Assembly (NCBI GenBank): GCA_029261835.1
Contig: JAJDAO010000031.1
Coordinates: forward strand, 1 to 64,000
Source: Deltaproteobacteria bacterium
GTDB taxonomy: Bacteria > Myxococcota_A > UBA9160 > UBA4427
Direction: 5' to 3'
DNA length: 64,000 nucleotides
The notes under the pieces were generated by a model. That model saw only the letters and a program-made list of their open reading frames with translations, was not told the origin of the DNA and did not search any database. Made by a program: the position numbers and the translations under genes. This document shows, in pieces, positions 42,826-49,691 of the stretch. Numbering within the stretch: the stretch's first letter is position 1; every line of letters starts with the position of its first letter.

Positions 42826-42926
42826 TCATCGATCTATCCCCGCGCCGGGAAAGACCGTCTCCCGCGAGCGACAAGCTCGAAGGCGATCGGGCATCCTCGG
42901 CCAGCCATCGAAGAAAGTCAAACCGC

Positions 42927-43364
42927 ATGAGCGATCTTGGAAAAGGAACGTCTCGACGTCGCGATGAGTTCATCGAAGCGGTTCGAGGCGTCTGCAGATC
43001 TCACGGCGTTTCGCTTTCCCATGAAGACGGTCACGGCCTGTTTGTCGTCACGGACTGGAACCGATCGGACGACGAGTGGATGGCAGACGCCGTCGACAAA
43101 ATCGAAACGAGCGACGCGATGATATCTAAGGCGTCAGGCTGCAGCCTTCCGGTCGACTACTCGTGCAAGGTCGTCAAGAGGCGCTGCAAGGGCTCGACCG
43201 CATGGAACCCGACAGGCGAGTCGTGGACGTGGAAGGTCTCGACGACGTGCGGAACGGTTGCGTTCGGGCCTCGCCTTAGCTGGCCCGACAAGTCGGAGAA
43301 AGACCTGCGCATTTTTCTTGATGCGCTCGGGTTCACGGATCAGAAAATCGAGGTCGTTGAATGA
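42927..43364 (+). CDS. Hypothetical protein
   Basis: 145 aa from the ATG at 42927; the track version reads back through the hairpin. Alternating helices and strands (EFIEAVRGVCRSHGVSL; HGLFVVTDWN) with several Cys (CSLPVDYSCKVV, RRCKG, STTCG). ATGA-coupled to the next gene. Unknown function. Confidence 0.55.
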   Translation: MSDLGKGTSRRRDEFIEAVRGVCRSHGVSLSHEDGHGLFVVTDWNRSDDEWMADAVDKIETSDAMISKASGCSLPVDYSCKVVKRRCKGSTAWNPTGESWTWKVSTTCGTVAFGPRLSWPDKSEKDLRIFLDALGFTDQKIEVVE

Positions 43365-43888
43365 GCAAGCGATACGGAAGAAACCAAAAGCGACGCGCGC
43401 GAGAGCGTATTCAAAGCCTTGAATCTCAGTGCTCTTCGCTGCGCCTATCTGCCGAAGCGCTACGCAGCAAAGAGAGCAAGTCGGCGAGGCTGATGCAGTT
43501 CGTGAGCGCGCGACTCAGGGAGGTCGGAGCGGACATGTCGCCCATGGAAGAAGCGCGATCGATCGAGCTGCGCCTTCCTGAAGACGCAAGGGAGTTCCGG
43601 CTTCCCGTTCATGGCCCCGCGCTGTCTATTCACGAGGCTGGCGCGCTGGCCGCTCTCGATTCGATCGCAGAGTCAGTGGCGATGCGTGTCATCGAAGCCG
43701 GCATCGAGAGGTCGGCGGGCGATCTTCGCGGAGAGGTTCATGCCTACGCGACATTCGGAAGCAGCCGAAGGGCCGTGTACACGATGAGCGATCAGGCTTT
43801 CTTTGAGGCTTCCTACAGCGGGCGCATTCACGAAGAGATCGCGCGCAGGCTGAATGAAGAGCTTCACCGCATACCTCCGTTCAGGTAA
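43361..43888 (+). CDS. Hypothetical coiled-coil protein
   Basis: 175 aa. Basic N-terminus (SKRYGRNQKRRARERI), then a coiled coil (SLESQCSSLRLSAEALRSKES), then a folded region (VHGPALSIHEAGALAAL). No enzyme motif. Precedes the cassette array. Confidence 0.55.
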   Translation: MSKRYGRNQKRRARERIQSLESQCSSLRLSAEALRSKESKSARLMQFVSARLREVGADMSPMEEARSIELRLPEDAREFRLPVHGPALSIHEAGALAALDSIAESVAMRVIEAGIERSAGDLRGEVHAYATFGSSRRAVYTMSDQAFFEASYSGRIHEEIARRLNEELHRIPPFR

Positions 43889-43957
43889 TCCGAAACCAGG
43901 TTCAAGTCGCCCTGCTTGTCTGCCGAAGAGGATGGCATCCCAAACGGAGACAGCTCG
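43889..43957 (+). promoter_or_regulatory. Leader element E6
   Basis: CAGG-TTCAAGTCGC-CCTG small stem, CTGCCGAAGAGGATGGCATCCC, AACGGAGA, ATG. Confidence 0.65.
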
Positions 43958-44239
43958 ATGATCAACGACTACGGAATCGAAACCGACGCGATCGCAGTCC
44001 GCGACGTGATCGCCTTCAAGCTCGACGTCGAGCACTACGCCGAGATCATCGAGGTACGTCGATCGCGCCTCGGCGGGCGCGAGTTCGTCGTCAGGATGCG
44101 CGAGGAAGATGGCGAGGCGCAGCTCGAAGCGGGCGACGAGCATGCAGTCTGGGAGCGCGACGCGTTCGATCACTTGCCATCCAAGCGCGGAGTCTCTGAG
44201 ATTTCTTCGAAGTCGGCTCATGTTGAGCGGTTCGCTTGA
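43958..44239 (+). CDS. Cassette gene 1: hypothetical acidic protein
   Basis: 93 aa from the ATG after E6. Acidic beta-type protein (YAEIIEVRRSRLGGREFVVRM). The last 13 codons (EISSKSAHVERFA) are read through the first half of leader E7, and an out-of-frame CTCTGAGA lies where other cassettes have TGAGAAA, suggesting a lost stop. Confidence 0.55.
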   Translation: MINDYGIETDAIAVRDVIAFKLDVEHYAEIIEVRRSRLGGREFVVRMREEDGEAQLEAGDEHAVWERDAFDHLPSKRGVSEISSKSAHVERFA

Positions 44240-44274
44240 CGAAGAGGTAGGTACCTCGCAACGGAGACTCAGCA
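44209..44274 (+). promoter_or_regulatory. Leader element E7
   Basis: TTCGAAGTCGGCTCATGTTGAG ... GACGAAGAGGTAGGTACCTC, AACGGAGA, ATG. Its 5' half is inside the previous gene. Confidence 0.65.
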
Positions 44275-44505
44275 ATGAGCAACGAAGCCAAAGCAAACGA
44301 AGCGCCCGCGCCCGACCAAAGCATCGACGCAGAGCTTCTGCGCGACTTGGTCGCCGAACTTTCTGACGCCGCGAAGCGCCGGATCGTGAAGAAGTACAAG
44401 AAGCGCGTCGACGGCATGCGCAACAGCCAGACGCCAGGGCATGCGTTCTGGTTTCCCGAGCACTCCGCCGCATTGCAGCGCGTGAAGAGCGTCATCGGCG
44501 TTTGA
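44275..44505 (+). CDS. Cassette gene 2: hypothetical helical protein
   Basis: 76 aa. Two helices (SIDAELLRDLVAELSDAAKRRIVKKYKKRV) then PGHAFWFPEHSAALQRV. No family recognised. Ends in TGAGAAAAAA, the start of leader E8. Confidence 0.55.
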   Translation: MSNEAKANEAPAPDQSIDAELLRDLVAELSDAAKRRIVKKYKKRVDGMRNSQTPGHAFWFPEHSAALQRVKSVIGV

Positions 44506-44581
44506 GAAAAAAGGCAGCCGGCGCTCAAGTCAAAGGGCGCCGGCTGCCGAAGAGGCTGGTAACCCAACGGAGACTCTGACG
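44506..44581 (+). promoter_or_regulatory. Leader element E8
   Basis: Best-paired copy: GGCAGCCGGCGC (44513-44524) with GCGCCGGCTGCC (44537-44548), 12 bp perfect, loop TCAAGTCAAAGG, then GAAGAGGCTGGTAACCCAACGGAGA. A-run on the 5' side. Confidence 0.8.
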
Positions 44582-44920
44582 ATGACCACCAAGATCAAGT
44601 TCGCTCGCGCCCTCGGGCGCTGCCGCGCTTGCAAGGCCGGCGTCTCTGCCCCTGTGATCAAGGTCATGACCGAGCGCGGAGAGCATCGCCCCGGCGTGCC
44701 GATCATCAAGACCGAGTTCGTTTGGGCGACCCGTCGCGCCGCGCGCCCCGTGCGCTTCAGCTCCGCGAGTGTTGAATGCGCGTGCGGCGCGGCAGTGAGC
44801 GTGTCCGTCGTCAAAGGCCGCGTGAACGCTGACGCCGCTTGCAACGCGAAGTGCGAGGCCTCGACCGGCCCGACCTGCGAGTGCGCCTGCGGCGGCGAGA
44901 ACCACGGCTCTGCGCACTGA
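44582..44920 (+). CDS. Cassette gene 3: Cys-rich metal-binding protein
   Basis: 112 aa with nine Cys: CRACK near the start, CACG in the middle, CNAKC and CECACGGENHG at the end. Pattern suggests two zinc sites. Beta strands between. Similar Cys-rich ends occur in small proteins of actinophages and other phages. Role unknown. Confidence 0.6.
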   Translation: MTTKIKFARALGRCRACKAGVSAPVIKVMTERGEHRPGVPIIKTEFVWATRRAARPVRFSSASVECACGAAVSVSVVKGRVNADAACNAKCEASTGPTCECACGGENHGSAH

Positions 44921-45019
44921 GAAAAGATCGCCTGCAGGTATCAAGTCGCAGGCTCGACTTCGACGAAGAGGCTGCTACCGGCAGCAAGCCGCAGCCGGGC
45001 AAAACGAAAGGGAAGCGCC
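44921..45019 (+). promoter_or_regulatory. Leader element E9 (longer)
   Basis: GAGAAAAG, stem GCCTGC/GCAGGC with loop AGGTATCAAGTC, then GACGAAGAGGCTGCTACC and an unusual 40-base extension to AAAGGGAAG and ATG. Confidence 0.65.
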
Positions 45020-45340
45020 ATGAAGAACGACCACGATCAGCACGCCGGCGAGCATTGCGACTTCGAGCCTACGACTGGCGTTTGCGAGGTCTGCGGAGTT
45101 TCGAACGACATCTGCGAAGAGTGCGACGGCGTCGGCTATCACCGCGACGACTGCGCGCACGCCGACAGCGGAGATGCTCTCTTCGACGCGATTCAGGCGC
45201 CGCTCGCCGAGGCCTTCCGGTTGCTGCGCGGGCTCGACGAGGAACTCTGCGAGGCCTCGGCTCGCCTTGCCGAACTGAAGCCGGGCGACCTCGCTCGCGT
45301 GCGCAAGATCGTCGACACCCTGAAGCAGATTCGGATCTGA
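45020..45340 (+). CDS. Cassette gene 4: Cys/His-rich N-terminal domain
   Basis: 106 aa. Residues 10-50 carry CDFEPTTGVCEVCGV and CEECDGVGYHRDDC, a probable pair of zinc sites. The C-terminal half is a helix hairpin (LLRGLDEELCEASARLAEL). No family recognised. Confidence 0.6.
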   Translation: MKNDHDQHAGEHCDFEPTTGVCEVCGVSNDICEECDGVGYHRDDCAHADSGDALFDAIQAPLAEAFRLLRGLDEELCEASARLAELKPGDLARVRKIVDTLKQIRI

Positions 45341-45416
45341 GAAAAATCTCGAGATCAGCTCAGGTTGCGAGCGCCGGCTTCCGAAGAGGTATGTACCTCG
45401 CGACGGAGATCGCACG
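45341..45416 (+). promoter_or_regulatory. Leader element E10
   Basis: GAGAAAAAT, GCTCAGGTTGCGAGC, CTTCCGAAGAGGTATGTACCTC, GACGGAGA, ATG. Confidence 0.65.
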
Positions 45417-45707
45417 ATGAGCTACACAAAGAAAAGCCCGGCCCGATTCGCCTGCTCGACCTGCGGCATCGCTCATGACGGCATGCGCGACGCCGTCGAA
45501 TGCTGCCCCGAGATTCTTCTCAGCAAGCAGGTCGTCGCGTTTCTTCCGAGCCGCCCCGAGATCGGTTCGGTCGTCTGGTCTGCCTTCGTTGCCTTCGAGA
45601 CCGGCGACGTCGAGCGCAGGTTCAACTACTGGCATCGCCGCGCGCTGCGCGCCCTCGCGCGCGGCATGAGCGAGGCTGAGCACAACCCCGCTTGCTACGG
45701 CGTCTGA
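45417..45707 (+). CDS. Cassette gene 5: small protein with CxxC
   Basis: 96 aa. CSTCGIAHDGMRDAVECC near the N-terminus is a likely zinc site; the remainder is helical and basic (FNYWHRRALRALARGMSEAEH). Unknown function. Ends in TGAGAAAAA. Confidence 0.55.
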   Translation: MSYTKKSPARFACSTCGIAHDGMRDAVECCPEILLSKQVVAFLPSRPEIGSVVWSAFVAFETGDVERRFNYWHRRALRALARGMSEAEHNPACYGV

Positions 45708-45784
45708 GAAAAAGCCAGCGCGCCTCTCAAGTCCATGGGGCGCGCTGGCCGAAGAGATTGTTACCCACGAACGGAGACAACGCC
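45708..45784 (+). promoter_or_regulatory. Leader element E11
   Basis: GCCAGCGCGCC (45714-45724) with GGCGCGCTGGC (45739-45749), 11 bp perfect, loop TCTCAAGTCCATGG, then CGAAGAGATTGTTACC and AACGGAGA. A-run on the 5' side. Confidence 0.8.
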
Positions 45785-46018
45785 ATGAAGGCCCCGAGCA
45801 ACAGACCGACCGAGAGAGTCAGCATCGCCGGCTACCTCGCCGACCTTCTTCATCAAGGCCCGGTCAACGGACAAGAGCACTACGTCGTGTCGCGAGCGAA
45901 CGGCATGTTTCAGATCTGGACCGACGACCCGCCCGGCGCTTCCGACGGATACCCGCGCTGCGTGGTTCAGTCCGAAGACCTGAACAAGCTGCGCGCGTGG
46001 TGGAAGGCCAACGCCTGA
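45785..46018 (+). CDS. Cassette gene 6: hypothetical protein
   Basis: 77 aa from the ATG after E11; the track start is in the leader. 'YVVSRANGMFQIWTDDPPGASDG' is beta-like; a final helix NKLRAWWKA. No family recognised. Confidence 0.55.
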   Translation: MKAPSNRPTERVSIAGYLADLLHQGPVNGQEHYVVSRANGMFQIWTDDPPGASDGYPRCVVQSEDLNKLRAWWKANA

Positions 46019-46096
46019 GAGAAAAAACCTTCGGGCGGACTCACGTCGAGCCGCCCGAAGGTCGAAGAGGTTGTTACCCCCAAGCGAGCGACAGCC
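46019..46096 (+). promoter_or_regulatory. Leader element E12
   Basis: CCTTCGGGCGG (46028-46038) with CCGCCCGAAGG (46051-46061), 11 bp perfect, loop ACTCACGTCGAG, then TCGAAGAGGTTGTTACC. The ribosome-binding part is altered (AAGCGAGCG). Long A-run on the 5' side. Confidence 0.8.
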
Positions 46097-46372
46097 ATGA
46101 CCAACGAAGCGAAGATCATCTCGACTACGACCGACAGCGGCACGACCTGCGTCGCCGCGACCTGCGGCAAGAAGGAAGCCTTCCTGACCTTCAACGCCAA
46201 GCGCGGCGATGTCTCCGTGCTCTGCATCAACGCCGCGCATAGGGCCTACCGCGCGAGCCTTGGCCGCGTCTTCCGCAACGTCGACGAGGCCCTCGCGGCC
46301 TACAAGTCCGAGACCATGCGTACAATGATCCGCGCCGGATACGCTGAAGCCTGCGCAGTTTTGATGGGCTGA
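46097..46372 (+). CDS. Cassette gene 7: hypothetical protein
   Basis: 91 aa. 'CVAATCGKKEAFLTFNAKRGDVSVLCINAAHRAYR' then a helical end. Small alpha/beta domain with four Cys. Last gene of the cassette run. Confidence 0.55.
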   Translation: MTNEAKIISTTTDSGTTCVAATCGKKEAFLTFNAKRGDVSVLCINAAHRAYRASLGRVFRNVDEALAAYKSETMRTMIRAGYAEACAVLMG

Positions 46373-46392
46373 GCTAGCGATCGAAGAATCCC

Positions 46393-46421
46393 TGCTTTCG
46401 AAAAGTTCGAGACGTGATAGT
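46393..46421 (+). promoter_or_regulatory. Weak promoter-like motif
   Basis: TGCTTTCGAAAAGTTCG with GATAGT 17 bases after TGCTTT. Precedes the 46449 gene, which has GGGAAGG upstream. Confidence 0.3.
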
Positions 46422-46448
46422 CTTTCCGGGATTGGAGCGGGAAGGCAT

Positions 46449-46661
46449 ATGGCGAAGATCGAATCGAAACGCGTGGTCAAGGGAACCGACGTCGCCGGAT
46501 GGGTTGCGATGTGCCTATGCCTAGAAAGCATCCGTTTCGCCGTCACGCCTAAAGAAGACGGCGAGTTCGAGTTCACCGCGAGCTGCGGGCCTGCGACGCT
46601 GCGGCGCATGGTCGCCGAGTTCGTGACTGCGCGAGAGGAAGGCGAAGACTATGGCGGGTGA
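46449..46661 (+). CDS. Small hypothetical protein
   Basis: 70 aa, beta-rich then a helix (DVAGWVAMCLCLESIRFAVTPKEDGEFEF). Overlaps the next gene by 11 bases. No motif. Confidence 0.55.
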   Translation: MAKIESKRVVKGTDVAGWVAMCLCLESIRFAVTPKEDGEFEFTASCGPATLRRMVAEFVTAREEGEDYGG

Positions 46662-47136
46662 CGAAAAATCAGGCGAGTACAAAGAGCGCGCGCTCATAGC
46701 GATAAAATCCTATTTCGACTGCGCCTTTGAATGCGACCGAGAGGAAGTCTTGCTCGCTCTCGCGAGGGATGACCTCGCGGTAACTGAAGAGCTGCTCATC
46801 ATGGCCGACGCGAACGCGAAGGCTCGCGCACGCAGTTCGTTCTCGATGTTCTTCGCCGGCCCTGTCGGCATCGACGCCTTGGCCGACGACGTGCGGCCTT
46901 CGAGTCGCGCCGCGTGGAGTGCCGCATGGAATGAAGCGTGGAAGATCGAGGGTGCTCCACTGCGCAGTGCGCTTTACAGCGCGCGCCTCGACTTCATGAA
47001 AGACGTTCTCGGCTGGCGCTGCCGGCGCATTCAATGCGTTGATGTCGGCGAACCCAAGCCGGACGCGACCGCTTGCAAGGCGTGCGGAAAGTCGGCGCCG
47101 CTCGTCGATGGCGAATGCCCTGACTGCCGACACTGA
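46651..47136 (+). CDS. Hypothetical protein with C-terminal zinc ribbon
   Basis: 161 aa. Helical body (YFDCAFECDREEVLLALARDD) and a C-terminal CKACGKSAPLVDGECPDC zinc ribbon. Unknown function. Confidence 0.6.
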   Translation: MAGDEKSGEYKERALIAIKSYFDCAFECDREEVLLALARDDLAVTEELLIMADANAKARARSSFSMFFAGPVGIDALADDVRPSSRAAWSAAWNEAWKIEGAPLRSALYSARLDFMKDVLGWRCRRIQCVDVGEPKPDATACKACGKSAPLVDGECPDCRH

Positions 47137-47153
47137 GCAACGGGAGAGCAGAG

Positions 47154-47549
47154 ATGCCTGACCGAGTGGAAGACGCGAAGCTCGATGAGCTGCTCAAGCT
47201 AGAGCGCGGCGTCGGCCCGTCGGTCTATTTCGGCGTCGAGTACCAGCGCCGACACGAGCTGCGGCAAGAGCTTGCCGGCGCGCTCGCGGCAGAGGTCTTC
47301 GCGCTGCGCGCCGAGGTCGCGAAGATGCGCTGCCTGCGGACGCCTGAAGAGATTGAATCCGATGAAGAGCCGGCGCTCTGGTACGAACTTCCTGTGCGCG
47401 AGGCGCCAACGCTTTGCACGCTAGCCGAGCTGCGCGAAGATCACGGAATCGAAAACGGCTTCGCTTGGTTTCAAAGCGTCTTCGCGTGGCTTCCGATCCC
47501 GAACCCGACGACAGATGTACTCATTCAGGGAGAGAACGACAATGACTGA
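47154..47549 (+). CDS. Hypothetical protein
   Basis: 131 aa; a coiled-coil segment (QRRHELRQELAGALAAEVFALRAEVAKM) in the middle, then a globular end (LWYELPVREAPTLCTLAEL). Overlaps the next start by 8 bases. No family recognised. Confidence 0.55.
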   Translation: MPDRVEDAKLDELLKLERGVGPSVYFGVEYQRRHELRQELAGALAAEVFALRAEVAKMRCLRTPEEIESDEEPALWYELPVREAPTLCTLAELREDHGIENGFAWFQSVFAWLPIPNPTTDVLIQGENDND

Positions 47550-48156
47550 CGAAGCACAGAGCCAGGTTGCGCGCACGATCGCGCTGCGCGGCGGACCGCT
47601 CGACCGCAGTTCCTACGAAGTGGTCAGCGGGTTCGACCCGCCGAACATGATCATCGTTCACGATCCCGAAGACTCTTCGTCCGTGCTCTGCTACCGAGTC
47701 GACGCCGAGGGTAGCGCAGCGTGGTTCGTGAGCAAGGCGCCGGCGCCTATGGCGCCGGCAAAACTCGAGACCGGCTTCCCGGTCGAGCTTGCCGACGGAT
47801 GGACCTACGAACCGCTTTGGTGGAAGCCGGCCGGCAAGCCGAAGGTCTACCACTGGTGCATCCGCGCGCCGAACGTGTCTGCGCGCGAGGCGCCCGGCGC
47901 CGTGCTCTACATGTCAGAGCTTGAGCATGCGACCGAGGCTGCCCGCGACACCGAGGCGCGCAACACGCTTGCGGCTTGCGGGCACGACCCGAGCTGCGTC
48001 GGTCCGGTTCGCCCGACGTGCGAAGGCTGCGATCAAGAGATCGACCCTGACACATGTTGGTGCGGCATCGCGAAGACAGGCCACTCTCGCGAAGAGCACT
48101 ACTTCACTCCCATGGGTTGCGACTGCGGCCGCAAGCGCGTGGTGAGTCATGCCTGA
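47542..48156 (+). CDS. Hypothetical protein with Cys-rich C-terminus
   Basis: 204 aa from the ATG at 47542. N-terminal beta domain (ALRGGPLDRSSYEVVSGF). The C-terminus holds CGHDPSCVG, CEGCDQEIDPDTCWCG and a final CDCG, a multi-zinc arrangement. Unknown role. Overlaps the DUF6527-like gene. Confidence 0.6.
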   Translation: MTDEAQSQVARTIALRGGPLDRSSYEVVSGFDPPNMIIVHDPEDSSSVLCYRVDAEGSAAWFVSKAPAPMAPAKLETGFPVELADGWTYEPLWWKPAGKPKVYHWCIRAPNVSAREAPGAVLYMSELEHATEAARDTEARNTLAACGHDPSCVGPVRPTCEGCDQEIDPDTCWCGIAKTGHSREEHYFTPMGCDCGRKRVVSHA

Positions 48157-48460
48157 CAAGGTCGCTGACCAGCACTTCGAAGGAGAGGCGCCGCGCCTCG
48201 TGTTCTTCTGCCCCGGCTGCGAGTGCGCGCACTGGGTTCGCGTCGAAGGCAGCATCCCGCCTGTGTGGCTATGGAACGAAGATCGCGAGTTCCCCACGTT
48301 CTCGCCCTCCGTGAAGACGTGGTGGCCGACTCCCGAGGGCATGCACGTTTGCCATTCGTATGTTCAGGGCGGGCGCATGCGCTTCCTCGGAGATTGCACA
48401 CACAAACTCAAGGGGCAGACTGTCGAGATTCCAGAATGGGAAAAGGCCTATGAACTCTAA
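48149..48460 (+). CDS. DUF6527-like zinc protein
   Basis: 103 aa. 'FFCPGCECAHWV', 'WLWNEDREFPTFSPSV', 'CHSYVQGGRMRFLGDCTHKLKGQTVEIP' is the DUF6527 pattern, with conserved Cys/His and the TH-L-G end. Common in phages; biochemical role unknown. Confidence 0.8.
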   Translation: MPDKVADQHFEGEAPRLVFFCPGCECAHWVRVEGSIPPVWLWNEDREFPTFSPSVKTWWPTPEGMHVCHSYVQGGRMRFLGDCTHKLKGQTVEIPEWEKAYEL

Positions 48461-48692
48461 GCCGATGACGACCACGGTCGTTGCACAGTGGCGCGGTCGC
48501 ACGGGCCGCGTCGTCGCCAAGCTCGAACGCGTGTCGATGGTCGACGCGTCGTTGCGCTTGCGCATGTACACGTCCGACGGCAAGCGCGAGCGCTTCACCG
48601 ATGTCGAGATGTCGAACGACGAGGCGTGCGCTTGGGCCGAGTCGCACCTTACGGCGCCGTCGCTCTTGAACGCGCGCATCGAGAGGCCATGA
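48450..48692 (+). CDS. Small hypothetical protein
   Basis: 80 aa from the ATG at 48450. Beta-rich (TTVVAQWRGRTGRVVAKLERV) with a C-terminal helix. Overlaps both neighbours. No motif. Confidence 0.5.
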   Translation: MNSKPMTTTVVAQWRGRTGRVVAKLERVSMVDASLRLRMYTSDGKRERFTDVEMSNDEACAWAESHLTAPSLLNARIERP

Positions 48693-48865
48693 GCCCCGTC
48701 TGCGTCTGCCGATGGCCGCGCGTGAAGCTCAGCGAGCACGGCGTCGAGTTCTGCGAGAAGTGCCTGTGCTCATGGCTTCCGAGCCATGGATCGCGGCAGC
48801 CGAAGAGCGTCGCGCCGGCGACGAGGCCGGGGCCTATCCCGACGCGACAGCAGCGAAGAAAATAA
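48689..48865 (+). CDS. Short Cys-rich protein (58 aa)
   Basis: ATGA overlap with the previous gene. MSPVCVCRW, then FCEKCLCSWLP, a compact zinc site, then a disordered basic tail. Shorter than the track ORF, whose start is inside the upstream gene. Confidence 0.5.
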   Translation: MSPVCVCRWPRVKLSEHGVEFCEKCLCSWLPSHGSRQPKSVAPATRPGPIPTRQQRRK

Positions 48866-48931
48866 AGCCAGGTCTCAAGTGCGGCGGCTCGCCTTCCGAA
48901 GAAGGTATTACCCCCGAACGGAGACTGACCG
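48866..48931 (+). promoter_or_regulatory. Leader element E13
   Basis: AATAAAGCCAGGTCTCAAGTGCGGCGG, CCTTCCGAAGAAGGTATTACC, GAACGGAGA, ATG. GAAGAAGG replaces GAAGAGG. Confidence 0.65.
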
Positions 48932-49204
48932 ATGACCACAACGATTCGCATGAACATGGGCGCCACGAAGAAGGCGATCACGGCCTACGCGCAAGATTGG
49001 TCGCGCGAGGCTCGCGAATACGGCAGCGGCCGCGCCGCGACTGCCTACATCAACGTTTCGGTCACGCTGCATCGGAACCCCGGAGTCTCGCCGCAAGAGC
49101 GCGCCGACGTGCGCTCTGAGCTTGCCGCGATCCTGAAGGGCCTCGACCGCCACGGTCGCCGCGACGCGCGCCGGCAGGCGCGGTTCCTCGCCGAGCAACG
49201 CTGA
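48932..49204 (+). CDS. Hypothetical protein behind leader E13
   Basis: 90 aa, basic, helical with a central strand (TAYINVSVTLHRNPGVSPQERADV). Last + gene before the convergent minus cluster. No family recognised. Confidence 0.55.
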   Translation: MTTTIRMNMGATKKAITAYAQDWSREAREYGSGRAATAYINVSVTLHRNPGVSPQERADVRSELAAILKGLDRHGRRDARRQARFLAEQR

Positions 49205-49211
49205 ACGAAAA

Positions 49212-49238
49212 GAGCCGCACGCGAGATGCGTGCGGCTC
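49212..49238. terminator. Terminator for the minus cluster (and end of + unit)
   Basis: GAGCCGCACGC pairs with GCGTGCGGCTC (11 bp, 5-base loop). Read on the minus strand it is followed by TTTTC, so it ends leftward transcripts. 49239-49345 holds a further GGGAGC/GCTCCC hairpin and no gene. Confidence 0.7.
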
Positions 49239-49345
49239 AGTGCCGGAGTGCTCGTGTAAGGCGCGATAGCGCCGCCCGATGTCTAAGCGTGTTCGGGCCG
49301 ACACGACGAGGGGAGCCCGGCGCTCCCAGTTCGAAAACTCGAGAT

Positions 49346-49543
49346 TCAGACGGCTCTGCAGAAGAACGGAACGTGCTTCATGACCTCGCGCCGCACGTCG
49401 TCGGCAAAGACGAAGGCGCTCTCGCCGAGCGTGAAGAATGGCGTCGGCCACGACGCGCCTGCGTCGTACATCTCCTGAACGGTCTCGCGCGGCGACTTCA
49501 TCCGGCGCCAGTCGCAGACCGGACACGGCGTCGTGTCGATCAT
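49346..49543 (-). CDS. Small Cys-containing protein
   Basis: 65 aa from the ATG at 49543 (GAGG 8 bases upstream on the minus strand); the longer track start overlaps the tRNA-like gene. 'MIDTTPCPVCDWRRMKSPRETVQEMYDAG' has a CPVC pair. Cys also at the end (VPFFC). Unknown function. Confidence 0.6.
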   Translation of the reverse strand: MIDTTPCPVCDWRRMKSPRETVQEMYDAGASWPTPFFTLGESAFVFADDVRREVMKHVPFFCRAV

Positions 49544-49563
49544 GGCGCGACCTCGCGTGAGAG

Positions 49564-49667
49564 TGGCAGGCCCGGAAGGCATCGAACCTCCGTCCATGCG
49601 CAGCGTCGGCGGAGCTAGCTTCCGTCGCTGTTAGCTGCGTCGCTCTACCGTGCTGAGCTACGGGCCT
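49564..49667 (-). tRNA. tRNA-like gene 1, over-long anticodon arm, encoded CCA
   Basis: Acceptor AGGCCCG/CGGGCCT, discriminator G and encoded CCA; D arm TAGCTCAGCACGGTAGAGC; T arm GGAGG-TTCGATG-CCTTC. About 50 bases separate the D stem from the T stem instead of about 23 (class I). A CGCA/TGCG stem sits at the anticodon-stem position, but its loop is 33 bases and folds into a second hairpin (loop AGCTAGC). No standard 7-base anticodon loop with U33 is found, so no amino acid is assigned. It may be a tRNA mimic, a degraded gene, or need processing. Confidence 0.55.
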
Positions 49668-49691
49668 ACAGACGCTCCGATTTGAAGAGAA

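Noticed and set aside
21066-48931. Leader family as a known glutamine (glnA / downstream-peptide) riboswitch
   Set aside because: GUAGGUAACC...GAACGGA loosely recalls the glnA RNA, but the upstream CGUUCA strand that would pair with GAACG is absent and the stem position differs.
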